Source: Herbaspirillum autotrophicum
GTDB taxonomy: Bacteria > Pseudomonadota > Gammaproteobacteria > Burkholderiales > Burkholderiaceae_D
Assembly: GCF_001189915.1 (NCBI RefSeq)
Contig: NZ_LFLS01000013.1
Coordinates: 1 to 64,000 of the forward strand
Length of the DNA stretch: 64,000 bases
Direction of reading: 5' to 3'
Part shown: positions 36,223-45,978 of the stretch, piece after piece
How the letters are laid out: each line of letters starts with the position of its first letter
Position numbering within the stretch: the stretch's first letter is position 1
Made by a program: the position numbers and the translations under genes
The notes under the pieces: generated by a model
What the model saw: only the letters and a program-made list of their open reading frames with translations
Told to the model about the DNA's origin: nothing
Database searches by the model: none

Positions 36223-37395
36223 TTACTTCAGCTGTTCATTGAGCAGCGCCAGAATCTTGTCGGCTGCCGAAGACACTTCGGTCTGACCGTCATTATTCTG
36301 CACAGTGATGTTGCTGCTGTCGCCACTGCCCTTGACGACGATGCGATAACGCGCAGCCTTCTTGTCCTTGTCCTTGGAGCTGGAGAACAGTTTCGAGAAG
36401 AAGCCCGGATTGCTTTCCTTGTCCTTGGCATCTTGCGCCTGATCGACATAACGCACGAAATACAAACCTTGCGAACGGTCACGGTCTTCAACAGTGAAGC
36501 CGACGCGATCCAGTGCCAGGCCGATACGGCGCCATGCGCGGTCAAAACCTTCATCGACCTGCACGGTAGAACCTTGCGCGGTCTTCAGCAATCTGGAACG
36601 CGACTGCAATGTCGGGGCATTGGCAACTGCAGCCTTGGCCTTGGTTTCTTCGGCACCCAGACGCACCATCAGACGCGACAGGAATTCTGCTTCCAGACCC
36701 GGATCCGAAGGACGCGCAGTCCATACCGACGATTCCTTGGCGGAACCGGTCAGCACTTCTTCGGCGCCACGGTGGCTGACGAAAATTTCAGTGGTGCCGT
36801 TCGGGCCACGCTCCAGACGGGTACGGAACTTGTCGCGTTCACCGGTCGAGTACAGCGAATCAAACACTTTGCCCAGCGTGTTGCGGACGAAATCCTGAGG
36901 AATCTTGGCGCGGTTTTCAGCCCAGTCGGTTTCCATCACGCCGGTATCGGGCGATTCGACATTGATCAGGAAACCGGAATCCTGCCAGAAATCCTTGATC
37001 TGCGGCCACAGCACTTCCGGTGTCTGACCCACGACCAGCCAGCGTTGCGAACCATCTCGTTCGATCCGGATATCGCCCTTGGCCTTTGGCGCCACTGCCG
37101 CTATGTCATTGGCAGGACGCGTAGTCTGTTGCAGGTTGTAGCCGGACGCAGTCGCCACACCTTTGCTGGCTTCAGGAATCGCGTAACGGTTGTCGCGCTG
37201 CAGTTGCGTCAGATCAGGCGGTACTTCGAGTCGGGGCGCCTTGGCCTTTTCCGCACTTTTGTAATCGATACGATCACCTTCGAGCAAGCTGCCGACGGAA
37301 GTGCAACCGGCCAGTCCTGCGAGAGCAAGGACCATGAACAGGCTGCGGTGTGAAAGTGTATGCGATACAGGTTTAGCGTTCTTGCGAATAGTCAT
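36223..37395 (-). CDS. bamC: Outer-membrane assembly lipoprotein BamC
   Basis: A 390-residue lipoprotein of the BAM complex that inserts beta-barrel proteins. A signal peptide ends at a lipobox (LAGLAGC) with the lipidated Cys at residue 31. Two NlpB/BamC helix-grip domains follow (about residues 90-200 and 260-390), the first with RWLVVGQTPEVLWPQIKDFW. The ATG at 37395 was chosen so that the signal peptide begins normally; the ribosome site is weak. It lies 62 bp after dapA, the usual neighbour. Confidence 0.93.
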   Translation of the reverse strand: MTIRKNAKPVSHTLSHRSLFMVLALAGLAGCTSVGSLLEGDRIDYKSAEKAKAPRLEVPPDLTQLQRDNRYAIPEASKGVATASGYNLQQTTRPANDIAAVAPKAKGDIRIERDGSQRWLVVGQTPEVLWPQIKDFWQDSGFLINVESPDTGVMETDWAENRAKIPQDFVRNTLGKVFDSLYSTGERDKFRTRLERGPNGTTEIFVSHRGAEEVLTGSAKESSVWTARPSDPGLEAEFLSRLMVRLGAEETKAKAAVANAPTLQSRSRLLKTAQGSTVQVDEGFDRAWRRIGLALDRVGFTVEDRDRSQGLYFVRYVDQAQDAKDKESNPGFFSKLFSSSKDKDKKAARYRIVVKGSGDSSNITVQNNDGQTEVSSAADKILALLNEQLK

Positions 37396-37457
37396 ATCGT
37401 TGCAATGAAATGCGGGTTCGGGGTTCAAGGGAGAAACGCGCGTCGGCAGCCGGCGCA

Positions 37458-38336
37458 TTATTTTAATACACCAGACTCGCGCAAGGCCGCACGTACCACG
37501 TCGTGGTAGTCAGCACCCAGCGGAGCAAGCGGCAGACGCATGCCGGAAGGAATCAGACCCGCTTCGGTCATCGCCCATTTCAGCGGCACCGGATTCGGCT
37601 CGACAAACAGTTTGTGATGCAACGGCAGCATCTTGTTATTCAGTTCCACAGCCTTGGCGACATTGCCTGCCATTGCCGCCACACACATTTCATGCATGGT
37701 GCGCGGCATGATGTTGGCGGTCACCGAAATATTGCCCTGGCCGCCATACAGCATCAGCGCGATGGCAGTCGCATCATCACCGGAATACACCGCAAACGAC
37801 TTCGGCGCCAGACGGATCAGATCAGTACCGCGTCCGATGTTGCCGGTCGCGTCCTTGACACCGACAATGCCCGGCACCTGCGCCAGACGCAGAATCGTTT
37901 CATTGCTCATGTCGGCCACGGTACGCCCTGGCACATTGTACAAAATCGATGGCAGATCAACCGACTCGGCGATCTTGCGGAAGTGCAGATACATGCCTTC
38001 CTGCGTCGGGCGATTGTAGTAAGGCACCACTTGCAGCGAGGCATCTGCGCCAATCTTCTTGGCATAGGCCGTCAGCTCGATCGCTTCCGAAGTGGAGTTG
38101 CCGCCGGTGCCGGCGATGATCGGAATCCGTTTGGCTGTATGTTCAACCGCCACCTTGATCAGTTCGGAATGTTCTTCCACTGATACGGTCGGCGATTCGC
38201 CGGTAGTGCCGACGATAACGATACCGTCCGTGCCCTCCGCGATATGCCAGTCGATCAGTTTGCGCAGGCCCGGAAAATCGAGGCTGCCATCTGGATGCAT
38301 GGGGGTGACGATTGCGACTATGCTGCCGTTAATCAT
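37458..38336 (-). CDS. dapA: 4-hydroxy-tetrahydrodipicolinate synthase
   Basis: A 292-residue TIM-barrel aldolase that condenses pyruvate with aspartate semialdehyde in lysine and diaminopimelate synthesis. The Schiff-base lysine is Lys161 in GVKDATGN, the conserved Tyr133 is in ILYNVPGRT, and the carboxylate-binding GTTGESPT motif is at residues 43-50. The length and start match the family. It heads the dapA-bamC-MBL operon. The substrate is made by Asd, encoded at 59611. Confidence 0.97.
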   Translation of the reverse strand: MINGSIVAIVTPMHPDGSLDFPGLRKLIDWHIAEGTDGIVIVGTTGESPTVSVEEHSELIKVAVEHTAKRIPIIAGTGGNSTSEAIELTAYAKKIGADASLQVVPYYNRPTQEGMYLHFRKIAESVDLPSILYNVPGRTVADMSNETILRLAQVPGIVGVKDATGNIGRGTDLIRLAPKSFAVYSGDDATAIALMLYGGQGNISVTANIMPRTMHEMCVAAMAGNVAKAVELNNKMLPLHHKLFVEPNPVPLKWAMTEAGLIPSGMRLPLAPLGADYHDVVRAALRESGVLK

Positions 38337-38513
38337 GATGTGCGTACGTAATTAGGTAAACGAGAAAACGTTGATTGTAGCGGATAGCCACCCGTACCGG
38401 TCAACTTGTTAAATACAGCAAGCCTGCGGACACCGTCCGCATCTGCGCAAACCCTTGTGCAGCATGGGTTTCGCGCAACTCCGGCGGCACGCCGCGCGTA
38501 CTCCGGGAGCGGA

Positions 38514-39713
38514 TCAATAGCCCAGCCCCATCGCCTCGCGCACGTCACGCATGGTGTCCTGCGCCATCTTGCGGGCATTATCGCAACCATCGGCGACGAT
38601 GGCCCGCACCAGTGACGGATCGTCAAGATACTGCTGCGCCCGCTCCAGCATCGGTTGTTGTTCTTTCAATATGGCATCGATTACCGGTTGCTTGCATTCC
38701 AGACAACCAATGCCGGCAGTACGACAGCCATTGGCGGCCCAGGTTTTGGTCGGTTCATCCGAATACACCAGATGGAATTGCCACACCGGGCACTTGTCCG
38801 GATCGCCCGGATCGGTGCGCCGTACGCGCTGCGGATCGGTCGGCATGGTACGGACCTTTTTGGTGACCGAATCCTTGTCTTCCCGCAGGGCAATGGTATT
38901 GCCATAACTTTTTGACATCTTGGCGCCATCCAGACCCGGCAGGCGCGACGCTTCAGTCAGCAAGGCCTGCGGTTCGGTCAGGATCAGCTTGCGGCTGCCT
39001 TCGAGGTAACCGAACAGGCGCTCGCGATCGATCATCGACAGGTTTTGCGCATCGTCGAGCATGGCCTTGGCCTGCTCCAGCGCCTCTTCATTACCCTGCT
39101 CCTGAAACTGGGTACGCAATTCCTGATACAGCTTGGAGCGCTTGCTGCCCAGTTTCTTGACGGCATCACGGGCTTTTTCTTCAAAGCCCTTTTCCTTGCC
39201 GTACAAGTGATTGAAGCGACGCGAGATCTCGCGCATGATTTCGATGTGCGGGATCTGATCTTCACCGACCGGCACCTGGCTGGCGCGATAAATCAGGACA
39301 TCGGCCGCCATCATCAATGGATAGCCGAGAAAGCCATAGGTACCCAGATCGCGGTCCGACAGTTTGTCTTGCTGATCCTTGTAGGTCGGCACCCGCTCCA
39401 GCCACCCGAGCGGCGTCGCCATCGACAGCAGCAAATGCAATTCCGCATGTTCCGGAATCCGCGACTGGATGAACAGCGTCGCCTGCGACGGATCGACACC
39501 GGCGGCGAGCCAGTCGATCACCATGTCCCAGGTGCTGGTTTCGATGACGCTGGGGTCATCGTAATGTGTCGTCAATGCATGCCAGTCGGCAACAAAAAAC
39601 AGGCACGGCAATTCGGATTGCAACTTCACCCAGTTTTTCAGCGCCCCGTGATAATGGCCCAGATGCAAGGCGCCCGTAGGACGCATGCCGGAGACAACGC
39701 GGTCAGGATACAT
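38514..39713 (-). CDS. trpS: Tryptophan-tRNA ligase
   Basis: A 399-residue class I aminoacyl-tRNA synthetase. The signature HLGH is at residues 17-20 and the KMSKS loop is intact in GAKMSKSYGN. A helical insertion of about 60 residues in the middle (around SKRSKLYQELRTQFQEQGN) makes it longer than the E. coli enzyme and is typical of betaproteobacterial TrpS. A small hairpin, TGCGGAC/GTCCGCA at 38425-38441, lies downstream and may be a weak terminator. The M50 protease gene ends only 8 bp before the trpS frame on the same strand, so the two are likely co-transcribed. Confidence 0.97.
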   Translation of the reverse strand: MYPDRVVSGMRPTGALHLGHYHGALKNWVKLQSELPCLFFVADWHALTTHYDDPSVIETSTWDMVIDWLAAGVDPSQATLFIQSRIPEHAELHLLLSMATPLGWLERVPTYKDQQDKLSDRDLGTYGFLGYPLMMAADVLIYRASQVPVGEDQIPHIEIMREISRRFNHLYGKEKGFEEKARDAVKKLGSKRSKLYQELRTQFQEQGNEEALEQAKAMLDDAQNLSMIDRERLFGYLEGSRKLILTEPQALLTEASRLPGLDGAKMSKSYGNTIALREDKDSVTKKVRTMPTDPQRVRRTDPGDPDKCPVWQFHLVYSDEPTKTWAANGCRTAGIGCLECKQPVIDAILKEQQPMLERAQQYLDDPSLVRAIVADGCDNARKMAQDTMRDVREAMGLGY

Positions 39714-39721
39714 GTTGTGGA

Positions 39722-40384
39722 TTAACTAAAAAATAAGGAAATGGGTGATGTGATCAGTTGCAGCAACCAGCTTGCCAGGAACATGACAGGCGCCATCCAC
39801 CAAGTGTAGATCACTTTCAGCAGCACCAGCGCCATCACGATGAAGAAGCCGTATGGCTCGATCTGCGCGAACTTGTAGGCATATTTGTGCGGCAACAGGC
39901 TGGTCAGGATGCGGCCACCGTCAAGCGGCGGGATCGGAAACAGATTGAAGGCAAACATGACCAGATTGGTCAGCACGCCGGCCTTGGCCATCAACATGAA
40001 GAAGTCTTCTTCGACACCGAAAATTACCAGACCGTAAATGATCAGGGTCCAGATCAGCGCCATCAGGAAATTGGCGGCAGGCCCGGCCAGCGCCACCCAC
40101 GCCATGTCGCGCTTGGGCTTGCGCAGCTTGCCGAAATCAATCGGTACCGGTTTCGCATAGCCGAACAGGAAGGCGCCGCTGGTGGCAAAGTACAGCAGGA
40201 TCGGAATCACGATCGTGCCGAACGGATCAATGTGTTTGAGGGGATTGAGACTCATGCGTCCCAGCATGTAGGCCGTGGTATCGCCGAAATATTTTGCTGC
40301 GAAAGCATGTGCTGCCTCGTGCAGTGTAATGGCGAAAAGTACCGGCAGCGCATACACCGCGACAGTCTGGATAAGATCATTCAT
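39722..40384 (-). CDS. Site-2 protease family (M50) membrane metalloprotease
   Basis: A 220-residue intramembrane zinc protease. HEAAH at residues 22-26 lies in the first transmembrane helix and the second zinc motif is NLFPIPPLDGGRI in a later helix; about five hydrophobic segments are present. It lacks PDZ and CBS domains, so it is the minimal M50B type. The substrate is unknown. It sits directly upstream of trpS on the same strand, a common Burkholderiales pairing that may be only transcriptional. Confidence 0.92.
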   Translation of the reverse strand: MNDLIQTVAVYALPVLFAITLHEAAHAFAAKYFGDTTAYMLGRMSLNPLKHIDPFGTIVIPILLYFATSGAFLFGYAKPVPIDFGKLRKPKRDMAWVALAGPAANFLMALIWTLIIYGLVIFGVEEDFFMLMAKAGVLTNLVMFAFNLFPIPPLDGGRILTSLLPHKYAYKFAQIEPYGFFIVMALVLLKVIYTWWMAPVMFLASWLLQLITSPISLFFS

Positions 40385-40534
40385 GGCCGAATTTTATCAG
40401 AGGGGCAAGCCGGCACTGCGGAAATTCGAAAAAACATGCTGTCATGTCATCGCTTTCCGGGCCGTTTGCCGGGGAAACAGAGATGCGCCACAGGCGGCGC
40501 AGGGAGGTGAGTCAATGCAGAAAACCGGGGCCGC

Positions 40535-41161
40535 TCAAAGTCCGAACGGGCTGGCATCGCCCCGCCCTTGTCGTACCAGCACCGGCTGGTTCTCATCACT
40601 GAGGTCGATCACGGTGGTTGGCTCCAGACTGCAGGCGCCGCTGTCGATGACCAGTTCGATCTGCTTTTCCAGCGCATCGCGGATGTCATCGGCGCTGGTC
40701 AAGGCGTGTTCTTGCTCCGGCAACATCAGTGTGGTGCCGAGCAGCGGTTGCCCCAGTTCGGCCAGCAAGGCATGCGCAATGGTGTTTTCCGGCACCCGCA
40801 GACCGATGGTTTTGCGCGAAGGATGACTGAGCCGGCGCGGCACTTCCTTGGTGGCTTCGAGGATGAAGGTATAAGGACCCGGCGTCGCCGCCTTGAGCAG
40901 ACGGTACTGGCGGTTATCCACCTTGGCGTACTGGGCGATCTCGCTCAGATCGCGGCACAGCAAGGTCAGATGATGCTTGTCGTCGACCCCGCGGATACGG
41001 CGCACGCGCTCTACGGCATCCTTGTTGTCGAGCTGGCATACCAGCGCATAACAGGAATCGGTCGGCAAGGCGACAATGCCGCCGGCATGGATGATCTGCG
41101 CCGCCTGTTTGATCAGGCGCTGCTGCGGATTGTCCGGATGAATTTGGAAAAACTGACTCAT
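40535..41161 (-). CDS. YciO/Sua5-family (threonylcarbamoyladenylate synthase-like) protein
   Basis: A 208-residue YrdC-domain protein. GGIVALPTDSCYALVC near residue 30 and KHHLTLLCRDLSEIAQYA near residue 65 match the family; the KxR/SxN nucleotide site is represented by RQGRGDAS at the end. The form resembles YciO more than TsaC/Sua5, so whether it makes threonylcarbamoyl-AMP for tRNA t6A is uncertain. The gene has an in-strand neighbour M50-trpS downstream and PHP/htpX upstream, an order common in Burkholderiales. Confidence 0.9.
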   Translation of the reverse strand: MSQFFQIHPDNPQQRLIKQAAQIIHAGGIVALPTDSCYALVCQLDNKDAVERVRRIRGVDDKHHLTLLCRDLSEIAQYAKVDNRQYRLLKAATPGPYTFILEATKEVPRRLSHPSRKTIGLRVPENTIAHALLAELGQPLLGTTLMLPEQEHALTSADDIRDALEKQIELVIDSGACSLEPTTVIDLSDENQPVLVRQGRGDASPFGL

Positions 41162-41189
41162 GTCGCTTCTCGAATGGAAATCAAAAAAT

Positions 41190-41219
41190 CAAAAAAGCGG
41201 CGGTAATCATACCGCCGCT
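41190..41219 (-). terminator. Terminator of htpX
   Basis: On the minus strand AGCGGCGGT pairs with ACCGCCGCT (plus positions 41211-41219 and 41196-41204) around a 6-nt loop and is followed by a T run. It lies 22 bp after the htpX stop. Confidence 0.88.
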
Positions 41220-41241
41220 CACGTTATTGCCAAACTTGCTG

Positions 41242-42114
41242 TCAGCGTTGACCGCGCAGCGCAGCGATCCGTTCCTCCAGCGGCGGGTGGCTGGAAAACA
41301 GCGCCATGAACCCCGGCTTGTCATTGATGCCCATGGCCGCCATCGACTCTGGCAAACCACTGACCGGAACCCCGCCGAGGCGAGCCAGCGCATTGACCAT
41401 CGGTTGCGGACTGCCCAGCAACTTGGCAGAACCGGCATCTGCCCTGAATTCACGATGACGCGAGAACCAGGCCACGATCATCGAAGCGCCGAGACCGAAC
41501 ACGATCTGGCAGATGATCACGGTCACCATGTAACCGATGCCGGGCGCATCATCGCTGTTGCGTGAAATGGCGCGATCGACAAAGTAACCCACCACGCGCG
41601 ACAAGAACACCACGAATGTATTCACCACCCCTTGGATCAAGGTCATGGTCACCATATCGCCATTGGCAATGTGCGCCACTTCATGACCCAGCACGGCTTC
41701 GACTTCTTCCTTGGTCATGCCTTGCAGCAAACCGGTCGAGACCGCCACCAGCGCTGAATCCTTGAAGGCGCCGGTAGCAAAGGCATTCGGTTCGCCATCA
41801 TAGACCGCCACTTCCGGCATGCCGATGCCGGCCCGTTGCGCCAGCTTGCGCACGGTATCCACCAGCCACAATTCCGTCGAATTGGCGGGGGTGTCGATGA
41901 CGCGCGCACCAGTCGACCATTTGGCCATGGTCTTGCTCATCAGCAAGGAAATGATGGAGCCGGTAAAACCGACCACCAGCGAAAACACCAGCAACATCGG
42001 CAGATTCAGGCCGGAGCTGGTTAAAAACTTGTCCACCCCCAGCAGCGACAGAATCACGCTCATCACTACCAGTACAGCAATGTTGGTAGCCAGGAACAGG
42101 AAAATGCGTTTCAT
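41242..42114 (-). CDS. htpX: Membrane zinc protease HtpX
   Basis: A 290-residue inner-membrane metalloprotease involved in quality control of membrane proteins, often heat-shock induced. Two N-terminal transmembrane helices (about residues 5-25 and 38-58) precede the catalytic domain, where HEVAH at 144-148 binds zinc and Glu222 in RHREFRADA is the third ligand; two more hydrophobic segments flank it. An AGGAG site precedes the ATG at 42114. It is monocistronic by its own terminator. Confidence 0.97.
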   Translation of the reverse strand: MKRIFLFLATNIAVLVVMSVILSLLGVDKFLTSSGLNLPMLLVFSLVVGFTGSIISLLMSKTMAKWSTGARVIDTPANSTELWLVDTVRKLAQRAGIGMPEVAVYDGEPNAFATGAFKDSALVAVSTGLLQGMTKEEVEAVLGHEVAHIANGDMVTMTLIQGVVNTFVVFLSRVVGYFVDRAISRNSDDAPGIGYMVTVIICQIVFGLGASMIVAWFSRHREFRADAGSAKLLGSPQPMVNALARLGGVPVSGLPESMAAMGINDKPGFMALFSSHPPLEERIAALRGQR

Positions 42115-42205
42115 GTTGGAAACTCCTACTATTAAAGTGGTTATTAGATAGGACTTGTAACCGTAATTTCAAGAGGATGATGACCGATGAGCGAAGCTGC
42201 GGGTA

Positions 42206-43042
42206 TTACAGCGCCCAATCATGCCAGACTGGCGTCAAGCCGGCCGGCAACGGTGGCAGGCAGCCCAGATCGACGCGTGATTCGCCGGGACCGTGGAAGT
42301 CGGAGCCAATCGACGCCAGAAAATCATAGCGGCGGGCCACCCGGGCATATTCTTCGTATTGGTCGGGCGTATGGCTGCCAGTGGTGACTTCAATCGCCTT
42401 GCCACCCATTTGCTTGAATTGATCGAACAGCACGCCGAATTCCATGTCGCTGTAGCGATAACGACCCGGATGCGCAATCACGGCCACGCCACCGGCACCG
42501 CCAATCCACGCCACCGCCTGCTCCAGCGAAGCCCAGCGATGTGGCACATAACCCGGCTTGCCTTCGATCAGGTAATTGCGAAACACTTCCTTGGTATCGA
42601 CGCAACGGCCAAGCTCAACGATGTAACGCGCAAAATGCGTACGCGACATCAGATCGGCATTGCCGACATGCCGCAACGCGCCTTCAAACGCATCCGGAAT
42701 ACCGGCCGCTGCCAGTTGCCCGGCCATCTCGCGCGCGCGCCCCTCGCGGCCATTGCGTGTCGCCGCCAGGCCCTGCACCAGCGCCGGGTTGGTTTCATCG
42801 ATTTGCAAGCCGACGATATGCACCGTCTGCCCGGCCCAGGTCACCGAAATTTCGACCCCTGGCACAAACCCCAGATCAAGCGCCCCGGCGGCGGCGCGGG
42901 CGGCAGCGACGCCGCTGATTTCATCGTGATCGGTCAGGGCCCACACATCGACGCCATTGGCCTTGGCGCGGGCAGCGACTGCCGCCGGCGGCAAGATGCC
43001 GTCGGAAACATTTGAATGACAGTGGAGATCGACATTCAGCAT
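42206..43042 (-). CDS. PHP-domain phosphoesterase (YciV/RNase AM-like)
   Basis: A 278-residue PHP-fold metal phosphoesterase. The opening DLHCHSNVSDG (His7, His9) and ALTDHDEISG supply the trinuclear metal site; later ligands are in VAVIAHPGRY and GSDFHGPGE. The family member YciV removes 3' phosphates from nucleoside 3',5'-bisphosphates and trims short RNA ends. The start is standard. It lies upstream of htpX on the same strand but separated by 91 bp, and its own regulation is not evident. Confidence 0.9.
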   Translation of the reverse strand: MLNVDLHCHSNVSDGILPPAAVAARAKANGVDVWALTDHDEISGVAAARAAAGALDLGFVPGVEISVTWAGQTVHIVGLQIDETNPALVQGLAATRNGREGRAREMAGQLAAAGIPDAFEGALRHVGNADLMSRTHFARYIVELGRCVDTKEVFRNYLIEGKPGYVPHRWASLEQAVAWIGGAGGVAVIAHPGRYRYSDMEFGVLFDQFKQMGGKAIEVTTGSHTPDQYEEYARVARRYDFLASIGSDFHGPGESRVDLGCLPPLPAGLTPVWHDWAL

Positions 43043-43157
43043 GGGGCTGACACCGATAAGGAAAGTATGCGCATGGGCTCATTGTACGCCGCTTGCGTCA
43101 CCCATGCTGCGGGTGCACATGGCAGCGGGTGCAAGACTTCGCCGCCCCGCGTGCCTG

Positions 43158-44036
43158 TCAGGTGGCGAGAAAATCTTCGATCAGCGTTGCCAGCAATTGC
43201 GGCTGATCATGATGCAGCATGTGTCCGGCATTCGGTACGATCTTGACGTCCACCTTGGGGATGAAACCGATGCGACGATCCACTTCTTCGCGCATTGATC
43301 CGGTCAGGCCGAACCATTTCCAGATATCGGTATCGGCGGCTTCCACCCACAATACCGGTGCCGTGATTTGCTGCCAGCAGGCCAATACTTCTTCGACCCG
43401 ATACAAGATGGGATTGGCATTCTTGTGCTTGGGATCGCCGAGAATTTCCCAGCAACCGTCGCTGACTTCGGTCGACCAGTGCGACGCCAGGAAGGTCGCA
43501 CGTGCGGTACTGAGACGAGGATTGGTCTTTTGCAGCCGTGCCACCACTTCTTGCAAGGACCCATAGGTTTTCATTCCCGGCCGGCTCTGCAATTCATCGA
43601 GCCATTTGGCAAACCGTGCCGGCGCCTGCCCGGGCTTGGCGGTCGGCATGCCAAAGCCTTCCAGGTTGATCAGCTTGGCGATCCGCTGCGGCCGCACGCC
43701 GGCATACACGCCGACCACATTGCCGCCCAGACTGTGTCCCAGCAAATTGACGGCTTCGTGCGGCGAGTAGCGCAACAGAATGGCGTCGAGATCGGCCAGA
43801 TAATCCGGGAACCAATAGGTATCGGCGGCGGTTCTTTCGGTCAGGCCGAAACCGCGCCAGTCCGGCGCAATGACGTGCCATTCTTGCTGCAGGCAGTCGA
43901 CCACGAATTGGAACGAGGCTGACATATCCATCCAGCCGTGCAGCATGAATAACTTGGGTGCGCTCTCGTCGCCCCAATGGCGAACGTGATAACGCAGACC
44001 GCGGATGTCGAGAAATTCGGAACGGGATGACTTCAT
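43158..44036 (-). CDS. Alpha/beta hydrolase
   Basis: A 292-residue alpha/beta hydrolase. The oxyanion segment is MLHGWMD, the nucleophile elbow is GHSLGG with Ser102, and the catalytic His is probably in PNAGHMLHHDQP near the C-terminus; an aspartate in WVEAADTDIW may complete the triad. The ATG at 44036 has no clear ribosome site, and a TTG three codons earlier is possible. No neighbour points to its substrate. It resembles general esterases or epoxide hydrolase-like enzymes. Confidence 0.85.
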   Translation of the reverse strand: MKSSRSEFLDIRGLRYHVRHWGDESAPKLFMLHGWMDMSASFQFVVDCLQQEWHVIAPDWRGFGLTERTAADTYWFPDYLADLDAILLRYSPHEAVNLLGHSLGGNVVGVYAGVRPQRIAKLINLEGFGMPTAKPGQAPARFAKWLDELQSRPGMKTYGSLQEVVARLQKTNPRLSTARATFLASHWSTEVSDGCWEILGDPKHKNANPILYRVEEVLACWQQITAPVLWVEAADTDIWKWFGLTGSMREEVDRRIGFIPKVDVKIVPNAGHMLHHDQPQLLATLIEDFLAT

Positions 44037-44117
44037 GGCAGGCAATATGACGAAAACCTTCGAGTATAGAACGCTTTACCGCTGGCTGCTGCCGCCCGCG
44101 CCGGACCGCTCACGCGC

Positions 44118-45140
44118 TCATTGCAAATAACGGCTCAGGTCGAATGAGGATTTCACGCCCAGACTGCGGAAATTTTCGGTCAGCCATTGTTCGGCACGCA
44201 ACCGGCCCTGCTCAAACAAACCGTGAATGAATGAAGCCTGGGTATTGAGCTTGCTCATCACGGACAACTGGCTCATCAGATCGTTGGCATCGATCATGTG
44301 CATATTCAAGCGTTTCAGGCGACGCTCCAGCGCGCCGAAAGAAAACAAGGTGCCTTCGGCTTCGCGCTTGGCCAGCGCCAATCCGCCCAGTTCGGTAAAA
44401 AAGGCTGAACTGAAACTGATTTCGCTGAGCCGGTGACCGATCTCCTCGGTGGTGGTCGGTATCGTCGGACGCCGGCAGGGATGCAGCAGCAGCACCATGA
44501 TGTCGCGCGCCGAGCACAGATGCAGCAACGGGAAGATCGGCGGATTGGCGGTCAGGCCGCCATCCCAGTAGGCCTCCCCGTCAATTTCCACGGCGCGGTG
44601 GATGGCCGGCAGACAGGCCGACGCCAGCAGGCTGTCGAGCGACACTTCGCGGTTGCGAAACACCTTCAGGGTACCGGTACTGACTTGCGTGGCGGCAATG
44701 AACAATTTGATGTTGCCGCGCTTGCGCAAGCGTTCAAAATCAATCTGTTGCTCCAGCATATCGCGCAAGGGATTGAAGCCCATCGGATTGAGCTGCGCCG
44801 GCGAAAAAAACCGCGCCATTGCCAGAAATGCCTGCATGCCGGCGCTGGGACCGGAATTGATCAGTGCCTCGGAATCGGCGGCCTGATTACCGCCAAAGTT
44901 GAAAGGCTCCTTGATGGCAATGCCGGTCCAGAATTTCTCCAGTGCCGCGCGGGCGCCATCGCGACCATCCTCCACAAAACCATGTGCCATCACTACTGCG
45001 TTCATGGCGCCGGCACTGGCGCCACTGATACCTTCAAAAGAAATGCGACCATCTTCCAGCAATCGATCGAGAACGCCCCAGGTAAATGCCCCGTGCGATC
45101 CACCGCCCTGCAATGCCAACGACACAATCTTGTTTTGCAT
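44118..45140 (-). CDS. Patatin-like phospholipase
   Basis: A 340-residue patatin-fold serine lipase. The oxyanion-hole LQGGGSHGAF is at residues 10-19, the nucleophile is Ser42 in GISGASAGAM, and the dyad aspartate is in AYWDGGLT near residue 193. Such enzymes cleave acyl groups from lipids; many bacterial ones act in membrane lipid turnover or as effectors. The protein lacks a signal peptide, so a cytoplasmic role is likely. AAAGGAC precedes the ATG at 45140. It is divergent from the LOG-family gene. Confidence 0.9.
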   Translation of the reverse strand: MQNKIVSLALQGGGSHGAFTWGVLDRLLEDGRISFEGISGASAGAMNAVVMAHGFVEDGRDGARAALEKFWTGIAIKEPFNFGGNQAADSEALINSGPSAGMQAFLAMARFFSPAQLNPMGFNPLRDMLEQQIDFERLRKRGNIKLFIAATQVSTGTLKVFRNREVSLDSLLASACLPAIHRAVEIDGEAYWDGGLTANPPIFPLLHLCSARDIMVLLLHPCRRPTIPTTTEEIGHRLSEISFSSAFFTELGGLALAKREAEGTLFSFGALERRLKRLNMHMIDANDLMSQLSVMSKLNTQASFIHGLFEQGRLRAEQWLTENFRSLGVKSSFDLSRYLQ

Positions 45141-45294
45141 GCTGTCCTTTGCTTCGATACACCGGAGAAACCCTGGTACTGACCGCTGTCACCGGAACGT
45201 CATGGTATGCCGCTATGATCAGCAGATCCCGTTCGCGGCATCCTGATGCTGGCATGGTATAACATTATGGCGTTGTTCAATTGCTGGAGAAAAA

Positions 45295-45891
45295 ATGAAA
45301 TCTATCTGTGTCTATTGCGGCTCCTCCCCCGGCGCTTCGCCGGTCTATGCGGAAGCCGCGCGCGTGCTCGCGCAACAAATGGTGAAAGACAATATTGCGC
45401 TGGTCTATGGCGGCGGTAACGTTGGCCTGATGGGTGTCATCGCCACCGAAGTGATCCGGCTCGGCGGCGAAGCCACCGGTGTCATCCCCAAGGCACTGCT
45501 GGACAAGGAACTGGGCCATAACGGCCTGACCCGCCTGCATATCGTCAAGGACATGCATGAGCGCAAGGCCATGATGGCCGAATTGTCGGATGGTTTCATT
45601 GCCATGCCGGGCGGCATGGGCACACTGGAAGAATTGTTTGAAGTGCTGACCTGGGCCCAGCTCGGTTTCCACTACAAACCGATTGCCCTGCTCAACGTTG
45701 ACGGCTTTTACGATCACCTGATCGCCTTCGTCGAGCATCTGGTCAGCGCCCGCTTCGTCACTGCCGAACAGGCGCTGCTGATGATGCATGAAGCCGATCC
45801 GGCCACGCTGGTCAATCGTTTCAAGACGTTCAAGCCAAGTTACACCAGCAAATGGGCGGATAAAGCGGCCGCCTCCAATCTGCTGCCCTGA
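45295..45891 (+). CDS. LOG-family protein (cytokinin riboside 5'-monophosphate phosphoribohydrolase type)
   Basis: A 198-residue protein of the LOG/TIGR00730 family. The diagnostic active-site motif PGGMGTLEE is at about residues 105-113, and the phosphate-binding CVYCGSSPG opens the protein. Family members hydrolyse nucleoside monophosphates such as AMP or cytokinin riboside phosphates to base and ribose phosphate. A TG-extended -10 (TGGTATAAC, 45255-45263) and a GGAGA ribosome site are seen upstream. The bacterial physiological substrate is not clear; a role in purine salvage is conceivable. Confidence 0.92.
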   Translation: MKSICVYCGSSPGASPVYAEAARVLAQQMVKDNIALVYGGGNVGLMGVIATEVIRLGGEATGVIPKALLDKELGHNGLTRLHIVKDMHERKAMMAELSDGFIAMPGGMGTLEELFEVLTWAQLGFHYKPIALLNVDGFYDHLIAFVEHLVSARFVTAEQALLMMHEADPATLVNRFKTFKPSYTSKWADKAAASNLLP

Positions 45892-45909
45892 CATCTTCGG
45901 CCATCAGCA

Positions 45910-45939
45910 AACTGCCCCGTCTCACGGGGCAGTTTTCTT
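45910..45939 (+). terminator. Terminator of the LOG-family gene
   Basis: AACTGCCCCG (45910-45919) pairs with CGGGGCAGTT (45925-45934) around a 5-nt loop and is followed by a T-rich tract. Confidence 0.9.
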
Positions 45940-45978
45940 GTGCGGGCAACATGACGTTGCCTGCGAAGATCTGACGCT